Source: SURF-32 sp964648365
GTDB lineage: Bacteria; Planctomycetota; Phycisphaerae; UBA1845
Length of the DNA: 41,798 bases
Assembly: GCA_964648365.1 (NCBI GenBank)
Contig: CAZYLK010000033.1
Coordinates: 1-41,798, forward strand
Direction of reading: 5' to 3'
Shown here: positions 1 through 8,987 of the stretch, one piece after another
Layout of the letters: every line of letters starts with the position of its first letter
Numbering within the stretch: the stretch's first letter is position 1
Program-made: the position numbers and the translations under genes
The notes under the pieces: generated by a model
Told to the model about the DNA's origin: nothing
The model's input: the letters and a program-made list of their open reading frames with translations, nothing else
Database searches by the model: none

Positions 1-1314
1 TACGAATCTCAGCACGCCGAGCATCAGAAGATCCTCGTGTACGACCTGGGCGGCGGCACGTTTGACGTCAGCATCGTCAGCATCGAAGGCGGGGTGATCG
101 AAGTGCTGGCCAGCCACGGCGACACGCACCTGGGCGGCGACGACTTTGACGCGCTGCTGGTAGACCACGTCGCGGGTCTTTTCCAGTCGGAGCACGGCGT
201 CGACCTGCGCGCGAACGCCCGGGCGCACGCGTGCCTGTTGCGCGCGGTGGAAGCCGCCAAGATTCGTCTCTCGACCGAGCCCTACACCCGGATCGAGGAG
301 GCCTACATCATCGAGCATGAGGGCAGATCGCTCCACCTCTCGATGGAACTCGATCGATCAGGCTACGAAGAGCTGATCCGACCGCTCATCGAGAAGACGA
401 TGCAGTCCGTGCAGACGGCGCTGTCGGATGCGGGGCTGCTGGCGGCCCAGATCGACAAGATTGTGCTGGCCGGCGGCGCGACACGCACGCCGCTGGTGCG
501 CGAGATGTTGCGCGACCGCACCGGCTGCGATCCGCACGACGAGGTGGACCCGGACCTGTGCGTTGCGATGGGAGCGGCCGTGCAGGCGGCGATGATCAGC
601 GGCCAGGACGTCGGACCCGTGCTGGTCGACGTCTCGCCGCACACCTTCGGCGTGCAGTGCATCGGCGCGCGCGACGGCCTGCCTTTCCTGTTCAGCTTCA
701 GCCCGATCATCATGAAGAACACCGCCCTGCCCGCGACCCGGACGGAGGTGTACGAGACCTCGTACGATGGACAGACTACGGTCGATATCGACGTCTATCA
801 GGGTGACGACCCAGATGTGCGGAACGACATCCTTATCGGCCAGTTCCGAGTGGAGGGCATCAGCAACCGGCCGGCGGGTAATCTGGTGCTTGTGCGTCTG
901 GACCTCGATGTCAGCGGCATGTTGAAAGTGACCGCCCGCGAGAAAGCGACCGGTCTGGAGAAGCAGATCGTCATCGACAACGCGATGGCCCGCTTCGAGT
1001 CGCAGGAGATGGACGCCGCGGCCGGTCGGCTCAAGAGGCTGTTCAACGACGCCGGCGACGTGGAGGGCGAGGGAGGCAGCGTCGAGGCGGCCGTGGAGAT
1101 GCCTGTGGCGGGGGCCGATCCGCTGAGCGCGAAAGCGGAGTCGCTCATCCAGCGGGCGCGGAGCGGCATGGCCGACGTCCCCGAGCAGGATCGCGACGAA
1201 GTGGTCAACCTCATCGAGCGCATCTACGACGCCCGGACGGCACGCGACGCGGAGGCGCTGGCGGCTGCCACGAGCGAACTGGAAGACATCCTGTTCTACG
1301 TGGAGCAGGTATGA
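1..1314 (+). CDS. Hsp70 (DnaK-family) chaperone, 5' end cut off by window edge
   Basis: This is the C-terminal part of an Hsp70 ATPase chaperone; the reading frame is open from base 1, so the start lies outside the window. Visible are the phosphate-binding motif YDLGGGTFDVS, the HLGGDDFD segment, the adenosine motif VLAGGATRTPLV, and a substrate-binding domain starting near VDVSPHTFGVQ. Hsp70s couple ATP hydrolysis to cycles of binding unfolded polypeptide in the cytoplasm. The region after the beta domain is short and diverged (about 110 residues, ending FYVEQV) and lacks the usual EEVD/DnaK-like disordered tail. This suggests a DnaK paralogue rather than the main housekeeping DnaK, which is an inference. 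Its stop overlaps the start of the next gene (ATGA), so the two are probably translationally coupled. No grpE or dnaJ is visible. Confidence 0.93.
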   Translation, partial: YESQHAEHQKILVYDLGGGTFDVSIVSIEGGVIEVLASHGDTHLGGDDFDALLVDHVAGLFQSEHGVDLRANARAHACLLRAVEAAKIRLSTEPYTRIEEAYIIEHEGRSLHLSMELDRSGYEELIRPLIEKTMQSVQTALSDAGLLAAQIDKIVLAGGATRTPLVREMLRDRTGCDPHDEVDPDLCVAMGAAVQAAMISGQDVGPVLVDVSPHTFGVQCIGARDGLPFLFSFSPIIMKNTALPATRTEVYETSYDGQTTVDIDVYQGDDPDVRNDILIGQFRVEGISNRPAGNLVLVRLDLDVSGMLKVTAREKATGLEKQIVIDNAMARFESQEMDAAAGRLKRLFNDAGDVEGEGGSVEAAVEMPVAGADPLSAKAESLIQRARSGMADVPEQDRDEVVNLIERIYDARTARDAEALAAATSELEDILFYVEQV

Positions 1315-1631
1315 CGTCCTCGCGATCAGCCGGGCACGCACCGCCGCCCGACCGGCTACGCTGCCCGACCTGCGGAGCGCCGCGCCGCGAAACCGTCTGC
1401 CATCGCTGCCAGAGCGACTTCACCGCGCTCCTGCGTATCGAGCGCCGGGCGGATGCCCTGCATCGGCGGGCGCTGGAGTGCTACGCACAAGGCTGGTATC
1501 GCCGGGCCGCCGAACTCGCGGACGAAGCGGCGGCGCTGGAGGCCACGCCGGACAACCTCAAGCTGGCCGCATGCGCCCATCTCGTGAGTGGGAACTTTCC
1601 CCGCGCCTGGCACGTGGCCGGCCGGCTCTGA
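1311..1631 (+). CDS. Small zinc-ribbon protein coupled to Hsp70
   Basis: A 106-residue protein whose ATG overlaps the Hsp70 stop codon by four bases (ATGA). Near the N-terminus it has two Cys pairs, CPTCG and CHRC, about 11 residues apart, which is the usual spacing for a zinc ribbon. The rest is predicted to be helical and Ala/Arg-rich, with a TPR-like rhythm (ALECYAQGWYRRAAELADEA). I do not recognise a named family. Overlap with the chaperone gene suggests a dedicated cofactor or client-binding partner, comparable in position to J-domain or TPR co-chaperones, but no HPD motif is present. The function is inferred from context only. Confidence 0.75.
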   Translation: MTSSRSAGHAPPPDRLRCPTCGAPRRETVCHRCQSDFTALLRIERRADALHRRALECYAQGWYRRAAELADEAAALEATPDNLKLAACAHLVSGNFPRAWHVAGRL

Positions 1632-2135
1632 GCTGCGCTGCGCGCTGAACCGTGCCCGCGTGCCATCTGAAGGAACGTGATTCTCGGGAACGGGAAAGGG
1701 TGGCGCCGCCGCACGCACGGCGTCGGCACGGCGCGAATCGCGAACCGATGGCACGGCGCTTGCTGCCCCCAACGCACCGACGACGTCGCAGGAAGACCGC
1801 CTGTTTTGACCAACGGGCGACGGGCTGACGATGGGCGTCGGTCTGCGGTGCCTTGATGCTTCGCCCAGCGCCGCCAGCGGCGGGTCGACCGACCCGACTC
1901 TTGCCCCTTGGCCGCCGACCGCGGCCGGGGCTGGTTCTGCGCGCCGGGTCGGCGCGCCGGTCGACGACGGCGCGGGCGGCAGTCCCCCAGGCGACACGTC
2001 CCACCGTCCAGTCACCCTCGGCTCTGCCGTTCGTGGCAGAACTCCGGAATGCTGATGTAACACAAGTAAACGACCGCCGGCTGTCGACTGGCGTCAGTCG
2101 AAGCGGCCGCGGGCGCGGAGGAGAAGGAGAGTCCG
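1632..2135. other. Intergenic region, no gene recognised
   Basis: About 500 bases of GC-rich sequence. Long open frames exist on both strands, but their translations are Arg/Pro/Ala-rich and show no motif, as expected from GC-rich non-coding DNA. A good ribosome-binding site (GGAGGAGAAGGAGA) ends just before the ATG at 2136. I see no clear terminator or promoter. Confidence 0.6.
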
Positions 2136-4811
2136 ATGAACACGCAATCGCTACCGATCGACGCAAGCGCGTCATTTTCACACGCGCCGCCGAACGACGG
2201 CGCCGTCGTACGGCGCCTGCACGCGTACAGTGCGGGACTGGTCGTTCTCGCCACCGCCGTCCAACTGGCGGCCGCGGGCGACTACACCTATGTGCCCCGC
2301 TGCGGCATCGACTGGGAGGCCGTCTGCCAGGGATCGGAGTGCGGCGAGGGCATCTACTGGCACTACAACAACTGGGGTGGCGAGGCGTGCGGCGCGGCGC
2401 CCTACGCGCCCGGCCCGATCGACACCGCCCACATTCCCCTTGGCCAGGTGCGCGTGTTCAATGACAACGTCTCGATCGGATCGATCGACGTGGGCGTCGA
2501 TGGGTCCATCTTCATCGACGCGCTGGTCAACCGTCATCGGTATCTGTACCTGGTGGGTCCGCAGCATTTCAACGATGGCACCATCACGATCAACGAACCG
2601 AACGGCTCGGGCGGCTGCACCCTGTTTGCACTCAACCCCCTGACGATTTCGGGCGAGGGAACGGTCGTGCTCGATCGCTACCACGGCTACGAACTGGGCA
2701 ACCTCGACAGCGCCGAGGGCGTCGTGCTGACCAACGGACCCGGGCACACGATCCGCGGCCGCGGGCACATTCGGGCGGCGCTCGCCAACGAGGGACAGGT
2801 TTCCGGCGACGTCAACGGCTCCATACTCCATCTGCTCGGGCAAAGCAAAACCAATGCAGGAACGATCGAGGCTCGTAACGGCGGGCAACTCTATCTGGAC
2901 GCCGTCACGCTGACGCAATCGCCGACGGGCCGACTACTGGCCGATGGCGGGACGGTCAGTCTCCGCGGCGGCGTCACGATTTCGGGCGGGCATATCGGCA
3001 CCGCCGACGGCGGCGGGGTGGAAGCCTGGTTCGCGGGCACCGGCGGCAACACCTTCGAGGACGTAACCATCGACCCCGGCGGCAACGTCTACGTCGAAGC
3101 CTACAACAACAACAGCCACTGCTACCTGTACCTGAGCGGAACCAGCCTGATCAATCATGGAACCCTCCGCGTCGCCCATGCGGATGAGACCGGCCGGGAC
3201 ACCGTCCGCGCCCTCAGTGACGTAACGGTCTCCGGCGAAGGCGCGATCGTTCTGGACAGGTATCACGCGGGCGAGGCTGCGAACCTCGATACCGCCGACG
3301 GCGTGACGCTGACCAACGCCGTCGGTCACACGATCCGCGGGCACGGACATATCCGGGCGGCGCTGGCCAACGAGGGAATGGTGAGGGCGGACGTGGAAGG
3401 CTCCGTGCTGCACCTGCTGGGCCAGGACAAGTCGAACAACGGCACGATGGAGGCCCGCAACGGCGGGCTGCTGTACCTGGAAGGCTTCACATTGAGCCAG
3501 TCGCCGGCAGGCCGCGTGCTGGCCGACGGCGGCACCGTCAGCCTGCGCGGCAATGCAAAGATCGCCGGGGGTCACGTCAGCACCGCGAATGGCGGCGGCA
3601 TTGAACTCTGGTTTGCGGGCGACGGCGGCAATACGTTCGAGAACGTGACGATCGATGCCGGCAGCGAGACTCACGTCGAGGCTTACAACAACAACAGTCA
3701 CAGCTACCTGTTTCTGACAGGAACGACGCTCGTCAATCACGGCGTGATCCGCATCGCCGGCCCTGACGAGACGGGTCGCTGCACCGTGCGGGCCGGCGCC
3801 GACGTCACCGTATCCGGACAGGGGTCGATTGTCCTGGACCGGTATCATTCCGCCGAAATCGCCAACCTCGACACCGCCGAAGGCGTGACGCTGACCAACG
3901 CGGCCGGGCATACCATCCGCGGCCTCGGCCACATACACGCCTCGATCCTCAACCACGGGACCATCGCGGTGGACACGGCTGGGCATGTGATCACGATGAT
4001 CCCGAAGGCGCCGGGCGTCACCAACGAAGGCGGTATCACGATCGCAAAGGACGCCCATCTTGAACTGCGCGACGCGACGCTGTTCCACCAGGCTGCGGGG
4101 ACGTGTTTGGTGGATGGAAAGCTCACGGCGTCAGTGGCGCCGCTCGACCTGCGCGGCGGGGTGCTTAGCGGCACAGGGACGGTAGCCGGCGACGTGAAGA
4201 ACTCCGCTGCAACGGTCGAGCCGGGTTCGCCGCTCGGCTTGCTGACCATCGGCGGCGATTACGTGCAGGACGCCGACGGCCGCTGCCGCATCGAAATCGC
4301 GGGCACCGAACCAGGCGTCGAGCACGACACGCTGGCGGTCACCGGAGGCGCTTCACTGGCAGGCACGCTGGAGGTCGCCCTGCTGCCGGGCTACCGCCCG
4401 AAGCTGGGGCACTCGTTTACCGCACTCACCTTCGGCGCGCGGACCGGCGCGTTCGAGTCCATCGACGGCCAGGATCTCGGCGGCGGCAAGTTCATGACGG
4501 TGTTCCACAAGACGACGAGCGTCGAGCTGGTCGTCTCCGAGTGCATCGACATGGCCAACTTCAAGCCCAAAGGCAAACGCGGCAAGGTCAGCTTCAAGCT
4601 CGACACGCCGCTGGCGGACAAGGAAAAAGTAACGATCACCGCCACCGACACGAGCACCGGCGACGAATACAACAAGACCCGCAAAGTGAAGGGCGGCCGC
4701 GCCCGCGGTTCGATCCCCAACCTCCCGGCCGGCAACTACGACGTCTGCGTCACGAAGACGCCGCACTGCGGGAAGGGGTGTTTTGAGGAGACGAATGTGG
4801 ATGTGTCTTGA
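2136..4811 (+). CDS. Exported repeat-built (beta-helix-like) surface protein
   Basis: An 891-residue protein. The ATG follows a strong Shine-Dalgarno (AGGAGAAGGAGA). A late signal peptide is visible after a hydrophilic lead: an RRLHAY basic region, then AGLVVLATAVQLAAAG, with likely cleavage near residue 47. The middle is built from three long repeats sharing VSGEGxIVLDRYH, GHTIRGxGHI, ADGGTVSLRG, GGNTF and YNNNSHxYL segments. Their period is exactly 582 bases (194 residues), seen at 2670, 3252 and 3834. The short Gly/Asn/Thr-rich strands resemble right-handed beta-helix passenger domains of autotransporters, but no beta-barrel is present. The last 90 residues form a separate Cys-containing module resembling the end of the kelch protein at 6623-8773. 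The likely role is surface display or adhesion, which is inferred. The next gene is a lipoprotein 87 bases downstream. Confidence 0.85.
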   Translation: MNTQSLPIDASASFSHAPPNDGAVVRRLHAYSAGLVVLATAVQLAAAGDYTYVPRCGIDWEAVCQGSECGEGIYWHYNNWGGEACGAAPYAPGPIDTAHIPLGQVRVFNDNVSIGSIDVGVDGSIFIDALVNRHRYLYLVGPQHFNDGTITINEPNGSGGCTLFALNPLTISGEGTVVLDRYHGYELGNLDSAEGVVLTNGPGHTIRGRGHIRAALANEGQVSGDVNGSILHLLGQSKTNAGTIEARNGGQLYLDAVTLTQSPTGRLLADGGTVSLRGGVTISGGHIGTADGGGVEAWFAGTGGNTFEDVTIDPGGNVYVEAYNNNSHCYLYLSGTSLINHGTLRVAHADETGRDTVRALSDVTVSGEGAIVLDRYHAGEAANLDTADGVTLTNAVGHTIRGHGHIRAALANEGMVRADVEGSVLHLLGQDKSNNGTMEARNGGLLYLEGFTLSQSPAGRVLADGGTVSLRGNAKIAGGHVSTANGGGIELWFAGDGGNTFENVTIDAGSETHVEAYNNNSHSYLFLTGTTLVNHGVIRIAGPDETGRCTVRAGADVTVSGQGSIVLDRYHSAEIANLDTAEGVTLTNAAGHTIRGLGHIHASILNHGTIAVDTAGHVITMIPKAPGVTNEGGITIAKDAHLELRDATLFHQAAGTCLVDGKLTASVAPLDLRGGVLSGTGTVAGDVKNSAATVEPGSPLGLLTIGGDYVQDADGRCRIEIAGTEPGVEHDTLAVTGGASLAGTLEVALLPGYRPKLGHSFTALTFGARTGAFESIDGQDLGGGKFMTVFHKTTSVELVVSECIDMANFKPKGKRGKVSFKLDTPLADKEKVTITATDTSTGDEYNKTRKVKGGRARGSIPNLPAGNYDVCVTKTPHCGKGCFEETNVDVS

Positions 4812-4898
4812 TGGCGTCGGGCTTCTGTCCTTCCCGCTGAGGCGCGGCGGGCCGGGATTCGGAATGTCCGGCCATCCGGACGCGAAAGGAGGATTCCC

Positions 4899-5306
4899 AT
4901 GAGAGGACTTCATCGATCGGTCATCGGAGTCACGGCGCTTTGCATGGTTGTCATCGGGTGCGGTGAGTGGCCGGCATTTGTCGGAAGCATGCCGCCTGAG
5001 CCCTGCCGCCCGGTTGCCTGCGAGACGCTTCGCGTTTCCCTGGCTGAATGTGACGGCATGCCGCCCACGGACGCCGCCGTGCGATGTCGACAGGACGCGC
5101 TGAACCGCTGGGCGTCGGACGTCGACGGGTGTCCACCGCTCGAAGGCGTCGTTGGCGAGTGCCTGGCCGGCGCCGACGCGGTGCTGCTGGCGGACGCAGA
5201 ATCCTGTGACTCCGATGAGAGCGCTGAGCAGGCTGACTGCTTCGACGCAGCCTACGTGGCGTGGCTGGAACGCGAGCTGGAATGCTACACCTCGAATGAG
5301 GACTGA
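4899..5306 (+). CDS. Small Cys-rich lipoprotein
   Basis: A 135-residue protein with a short basic N-terminus, the hydrophobic stretch VIGVTALCMVVIG, and a lipobox-like VVIGC, so it is probably lipidated on the Cys at about residue 22. The mature part has nine further Cys spread through an acidic, helical-looking chain (for example CETLRVSLAEC, CLAGADAVLLADAESC), suggesting several disulfides outside the cytoplasm. The start is fixed by AAAGGAGG six bases before ATG. It lies just downstream of the large repeat protein and in the same direction, so the two may be cotranscribed. I do not recognise the family and no function can be assigned. Confidence 0.8.
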   Translation: MRGLHRSVIGVTALCMVVIGCGEWPAFVGSMPPEPCRPVACETLRVSLAECDGMPPTDAAVRCRQDALNRWASDVDGCPPLEGVVGECLAGADAVLLADAESCDSDESAEQADCFDAAYVAWLERELECYTSNED

Positions 5307-5408
5307 CGCCGGTGTGGAACTTCGGCGTAGCGCAGGTTCATCGAGCCTGGTCGATGCCGATGTGTGCTGCCCGGCCGTAATCTGGGCTGCGCCGACGACC
5401 AGCCAAGC

Positions 5409-6593
5409 TCATCGCGCCTTCGCAGGGTGGTATCCGATGTCCACCATCCCGTCGTCGCGTCCACGGTCGGTGCGCGTCGATCGCTTGTGCAGGCCGAAAA
5501 GCTCCGCCGGGTCGCTGCCGGCGTCGAGGCAGGGGCTGTCGACCTCCTGGCCGGATGCGATCTGCGAGAGGTAGTAGGGGCCCTTCCCGCCGCGGACGAA
5601 GAGGGGATCGGCGTCGAAATTGCCCAGGCCGCCGTCGATACCCAACACGTTGCTGTGCAGCGCGCCGATGTAGTTGACCCTGCTCTCATCCCTCAAGATG
5701 CTGTTAATCAGGGCCGCAAAACTATAAATGTCCTCCGTGCCGATGCCGTCGAACTTGTCGCCGGCGGAGTTGCCGGAGATTGTGCAATTGTAGAGCACGA
5801 CGCGGCCGGAATTGACATAGATGGCGCCGCCTCTGTTGTCGGCAGAGTTGCCTGCGAACAGACAGTTCGTGAACGTGGTACCGGTGGAGTGGGAGATACG
5901 CACCGCACCTCCCCAGGCACGGTTCCGTTTACGCGAACGTGCGTACGCATGGTTTCTCAGGAACTGGCATCTTTCGAATGTTGCATCCGTTGACTCGCTG
6001 ATCGTCACGGCACCCCCAGCCGAATCCGAACTGCCGGAGCCGCTGTAAACCGCGTTGTCCTCGAACCTGCATTTGAGAAATGCGGGCGACCCCTCATAAC
6101 AGGATACGGCGGCGCCGCCGCCGGCCCGATTGGACCAGAAGACACAATTGACGACGGTCGGGCCGCTCCTGCGGACGGACATGGCGCCGCCGCCGCAATT
6201 AACAAAGGTGAAGCCGCGCAGGACGGCGTCGCGCGTTTCGCCCTCATCGAATGCGACGGACCGGTATGCGCTCCCGGCTGTGAAGCGGCAGTTCTTCGGA
6301 CCGTTCTCTGATCGCACCTCGATGGCCTTCCCGCGGAACGAGATGTCCTGATCCCCATCGCCGCGATAGGTGCCGTCTGCCACCAGGACCACGTCGCCGT
6401 CGACCGCCGCGTCAATGCCGGCTTGGATGGTCGGATACTCGGATGGCACGCGGAGCGTTTCGGCCCGTGCGGAGAGGGTGGGCGAGGCGATGAGCGCCGC
6501 AATTCCGGCCACGGCGATGTGTCCAATTCGGACATCGGCACGATGCGCTGTCTTGCGCTGCCGCCTCGCGGTGTGCTGTTCTTCTGCGAACAT
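5409..6593 (-). CDS. Exported right-handed parallel beta-helix protein
   Basis: A 394-residue protein from the ATG at 6593, chosen because GGAG lies seven bases upstream; the in-frame ATG six bases earlier has no useful spacing. A basic N-region and the hydrophobic GHIAVAGIAALIASPTLSARA form a signal peptide. The mature chain begins LRVPSEYPTIQAGIDAAVDG, the classic entry to pectate-lyase-like/DUF1565-type helices. It continues with repeated turns such as FTNCLFAGNSADNRGGAIYV and LYNCTISGNSAG, and ends DGMVDIGYHP. Such proteins are exported and often polysaccharide-related, but no catalytic residues can be assigned, so a structural or binding role is equally possible. It lies 29 bases downstream of the kelch gene on the same strand and is probably cotranscribed with it. 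Confidence 0.88.
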   Translation of the reverse strand: MFAEEQHTARRQRKTAHRADVRIGHIAVAGIAALIASPTLSARAETLRVPSEYPTIQAGIDAAVDGDVVLVADGTYRGDGDQDISFRGKAIEVRSENGPKNCRFTAGSAYRSVAFDEGETRDAVLRGFTFVNCGGGAMSVRRSGPTVVNCVFWSNRAGGGAAVSCYEGSPAFLKCRFEDNAVYSGSGSSDSAGGAVTISESTDATFERCQFLRNHAYARSRKRNRAWGGAVRISHSTGTTFTNCLFAGNSADNRGGAIYVNSGRVVLYNCTISGNSAGDKFDGIGTEDIYSFAALINSILRDESRVNYIGALHSNVLGIDGGLGNFDADPLFVRGGKGPYYLSQIASGQEVDSPCLDAGSDPAELFGLHKRSTRTDRGRDDGMVDIGYHPAKAR

Positions 6594-6622
6594 GTGCATT
6601 CTCCGAATTACGAGGGTGCCTG

Positions 6623-8773
6623 TTAAGGACTGCAGTCCACCACTCTGCGCAAGCGCGGACAATCAACAGCAAAGAGCGTGTGCTCGCCGCTTTGTTCGCG
6701 CCAGCGGCCCTTCGCCCGCCCGCTTGCGTTGACTCTGACGTCCTGACGCTCGCCGTTGTTGTCGACCGGAACGGTCGAGCCCCTCGGCAGCGACGTGTTG
6801 ACCATGACCCTTGCGGTTCCGGCCTTGCAACGCGCCCTCAGTTTCGACAGCCCGACGCACGGGTCGAACTCCCACGTGTCACCCAGATGCGCGCCATAGT
6901 CGCCCCACCCGCCGAAGAGCACCATGCGCCGGCGCTGGCTGTCGTAGACCATCGAGTGGCTCGAGCGCCGCGGTGCCCCTTCCACCTGCCGCGGCCGCCA
7001 GGCGATGCCGTTCCATTCCCACGTGTCGGACAGGTATCCGCCGAGCCAGCTTCCTCCGTAGAGCACCGTCACGTGCCGGTCTTCGTCGTACGCCATGGCA
7101 TGACTGGTGCGCGGCCACGGCCCGCCGGTGGCCATCAGCGTCCATCGCTGCCCGTCCCACTCCCATGTTTCCCTGCTGGACCCGTCGTGCTCGGTGCGGC
7201 CGCCGAACAGCACCGTGACTTCGCGCGCGGTGTCATACGCCATCGCGTGACTGGATCGAGGGGATGGGCCCTCTCTGCTGGCGAGCGTCCACTCGCTTCC
7301 GTCCCATTCCCACGTGTCGCCCAGAAGTCTGCCGTCGGATCCGCCGAACAGGACGACGACGCCGCGGGCCCGATCGTACACCATTACCTGCGACGTTCGC
7401 TCGGGCGGGCCCGTGTCGGTCAGCCAGGTCCAATCCCTACCGTCCCACTCCCATGTGCTGCGCCCATCCTCGCCACCGAACAGCAGGCCCGTCTCGCGCC
7501 GCACGTCAAAGGTGAAGGCGTGATAGGAGCGGCTGCGGCGATCCGACATCGGCCCTTCCGTCGCTGCCAGTGACCAGTGCCGGCCGTTCCAGGCGAACGT
7601 GTGGGTCAGATCATCGCGGGAGGGAAGTCTGTACCCTCCCAGGAGTAACGTCTGTCCGCGCACCGCGTCATACGCCATCGCCGGTTGGCTCGTCCGGCTC
7701 AGCGGCGCGGTAGATCGCAGCGCCCATGCCTGGCCGTCCCACTCCCAGGTGTTGTCGCACTCGCCGGTCGGGCAGTCGCCGCCGAACAGGACCGTCTTGC
7801 GCCGCCGGGAATCGTAGGCCATGCCGTGGCGAAGTACTTCCACGTCATCCTCGGTAGCAACCAGTATCCAGTCCTGCCCGTCCCACTCCCACGTATTCTC
7901 AGCGCGGTGCATCACCGTGACGCCGCGGGCCGAGTCGTAGACCATCGCCGCATAGCTACCGCCCGGCGAATCCTGCCGTTCAAGCCACTCGGCACCGTTG
8001 AATTCCCAAGTCTGACCGAGCCCGGTGAGCGTCAGAACACGCCGAGCGCTATCGTAGACCATATGTGGGTCGCTCATTCGGATATGTGAACCCGCCTGAT
8101 TATCAACCCACGATTGCCCGTCCCATTCCCACATGTCGCCGCGCTTGCCCTCCTGGTTGCCACCGTACAGCACGACGACGCCGCGGTGTTCGTCGTAGGC
8201 CATGGCTGCTGCATAGCGCGCCGTCGGCCCGGACGTCGCTCGGAGGGACCACTCGACGCCGTCCCATTCCCAGGTGTCATTGAATCGCGTGTAGCGCCCG
8301 TCGTAGGTTCCCCCTCCGAACAGGACGGTTACGCCGCGCCGGCTGTCGTAGGCCATGGCCGGCCAGAAGCGCGGACTGGGTCCCTCCGTGCTCTTGCGAA
8401 CCCATCGCCGTCCGTCGTATTCCCAGGTGTCGCGAAGATGTACGTCTGTCTGGGCGTAGTGTACGAACCCGCCGAACATGACCGTGACGCCCCGCAAGCT
8501 GTCATAGGCCATCGCCAGTCGCTCGCGCGGTCGCAGCCACGGATCGACCAGTTGCCACGCGCCGCTGTCGGAGGCTTCGCTGCGGCCGGCGCAAGTCAGG
8601 GTGCAACCGCCGACGAAGCCGAGGAGAATGCGTGCGAAGCGAAGTGCCCGGACGGACGCGCGCCTCGCCGACAGGCTTCGGACCTCGGCTGGCACCGATA
8701 GGCTGCCAGGACGACAATCCTGCAATCTGCGAGATGAAACAGTCGAGGTCACACGGTCCGCGTTGCTGTGCAT
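6623..8773 (-). CDS. Exported kelch-repeat protein (12 repeats)
   Basis: A 716-residue protein. The start at 8773 is chosen because GAGGAG sits six bases upstream. A signal segment (RFARILLGFVGGCTLTCAG) is preceded by an unusually long basic N-region. I count twelve kelch/galactose-oxidase-type repeats of 40-50 residues with the pattern PxxRxxHAMAYDxxRxVTVLFGG...DTWEWDGxxW. Twelve blades could make two six-bladed propellers. After DTWEFDPCVG comes a Cys-containing tail of about 80 residues (four Cys) resembling the last module of the protein at 2136-4811. Kelch propellers bind proteins or glycans; no galactose-oxidase copper ligands are evident, so binding is more likely than catalysis. Two blades (4 and 5) are degenerate and lack the FGG turn. 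Confidence 0.9.
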   Translation of the reverse strand: MHSNADRVTSTVSSRRLQDCRPGSLSVPAEVRSLSARRASVRALRFARILLGFVGGCTLTCAGRSEASDSGAWQLVDPWLRPRERLAMAYDSLRGVTVMFGGFVHYAQTDVHLRDTWEYDGRRWVRKSTEGPSPRFWPAMAYDSRRGVTVLFGGGTYDGRYTRFNDTWEWDGVEWSLRATSGPTARYAAAMAYDEHRGVVVLYGGNQEGKRGDMWEWDGQSWVDNQAGSHIRMSDPHMVYDSARRVLTLTGLGQTWEFNGAEWLERQDSPGGSYAAMVYDSARGVTVMHRAENTWEWDGQDWILVATEDDVEVLRHGMAYDSRRRKTVLFGGDCPTGECDNTWEWDGQAWALRSTAPLSRTSQPAMAYDAVRGQTLLLGGYRLPSRDDLTHTFAWNGRHWSLAATEGPMSDRRSRSYHAFTFDVRRETGLLFGGEDGRSTWEWDGRDWTWLTDTGPPERTSQVMVYDRARGVVVLFGGSDGRLLGDTWEWDGSEWTLASREGPSPRSSHAMAYDTAREVTVLFGGRTEHDGSSRETWEWDGQRWTLMATGGPWPRTSHAMAYDEDRHVTVLYGGSWLGGYLSDTWEWNGIAWRPRQVEGAPRRSSHSMVYDSQRRRMVLFGGWGDYGAHLGDTWEFDPCVGLSKLRARCKAGTARVMVNTSLPRGSTVPVDNNGERQDVRVNASGRAKGRWREQSGEHTLFAVDCPRLRRVVDCSP

Positions 8774-8987
8774 CCGCCGCTCCTCTTTGGGATTCGTGCC
8801 TGCCGCTGCCGCCCAGCCGACGTACCCGAACACCGGGGCGCTGTTGCCGCCTCAGCGCGCCCGTGAATCCCGCGACCGGGCACGGCGATCATACCTGTTC
8901 CGTAGTCGCAAAATCAATCGCACGCCGGAGCACGCGGCGGAACGGGGTACATGGGAGGCGAGGTCGTACGATCCTGGCGATTCGATC
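8774..8987. other. Short intergenic region upstream of the kelch gene
   Basis: About 214 bases between the frameshifted lipoprotein gene and the kelch start, both on the minus strand. It should hold the promoter or leader of the kelch gene. The only clear signal I see is the GAGGAG ribosome-binding site next to the kelch ATG. Confidence 0.4.

Noticed and set aside
2934..4088. Long minus-strand frame opposite the repeat protein
   Set aside because: It mirrors the tandem repeats of the plus-strand gene and has no ribosome-binding site or motif of its own.
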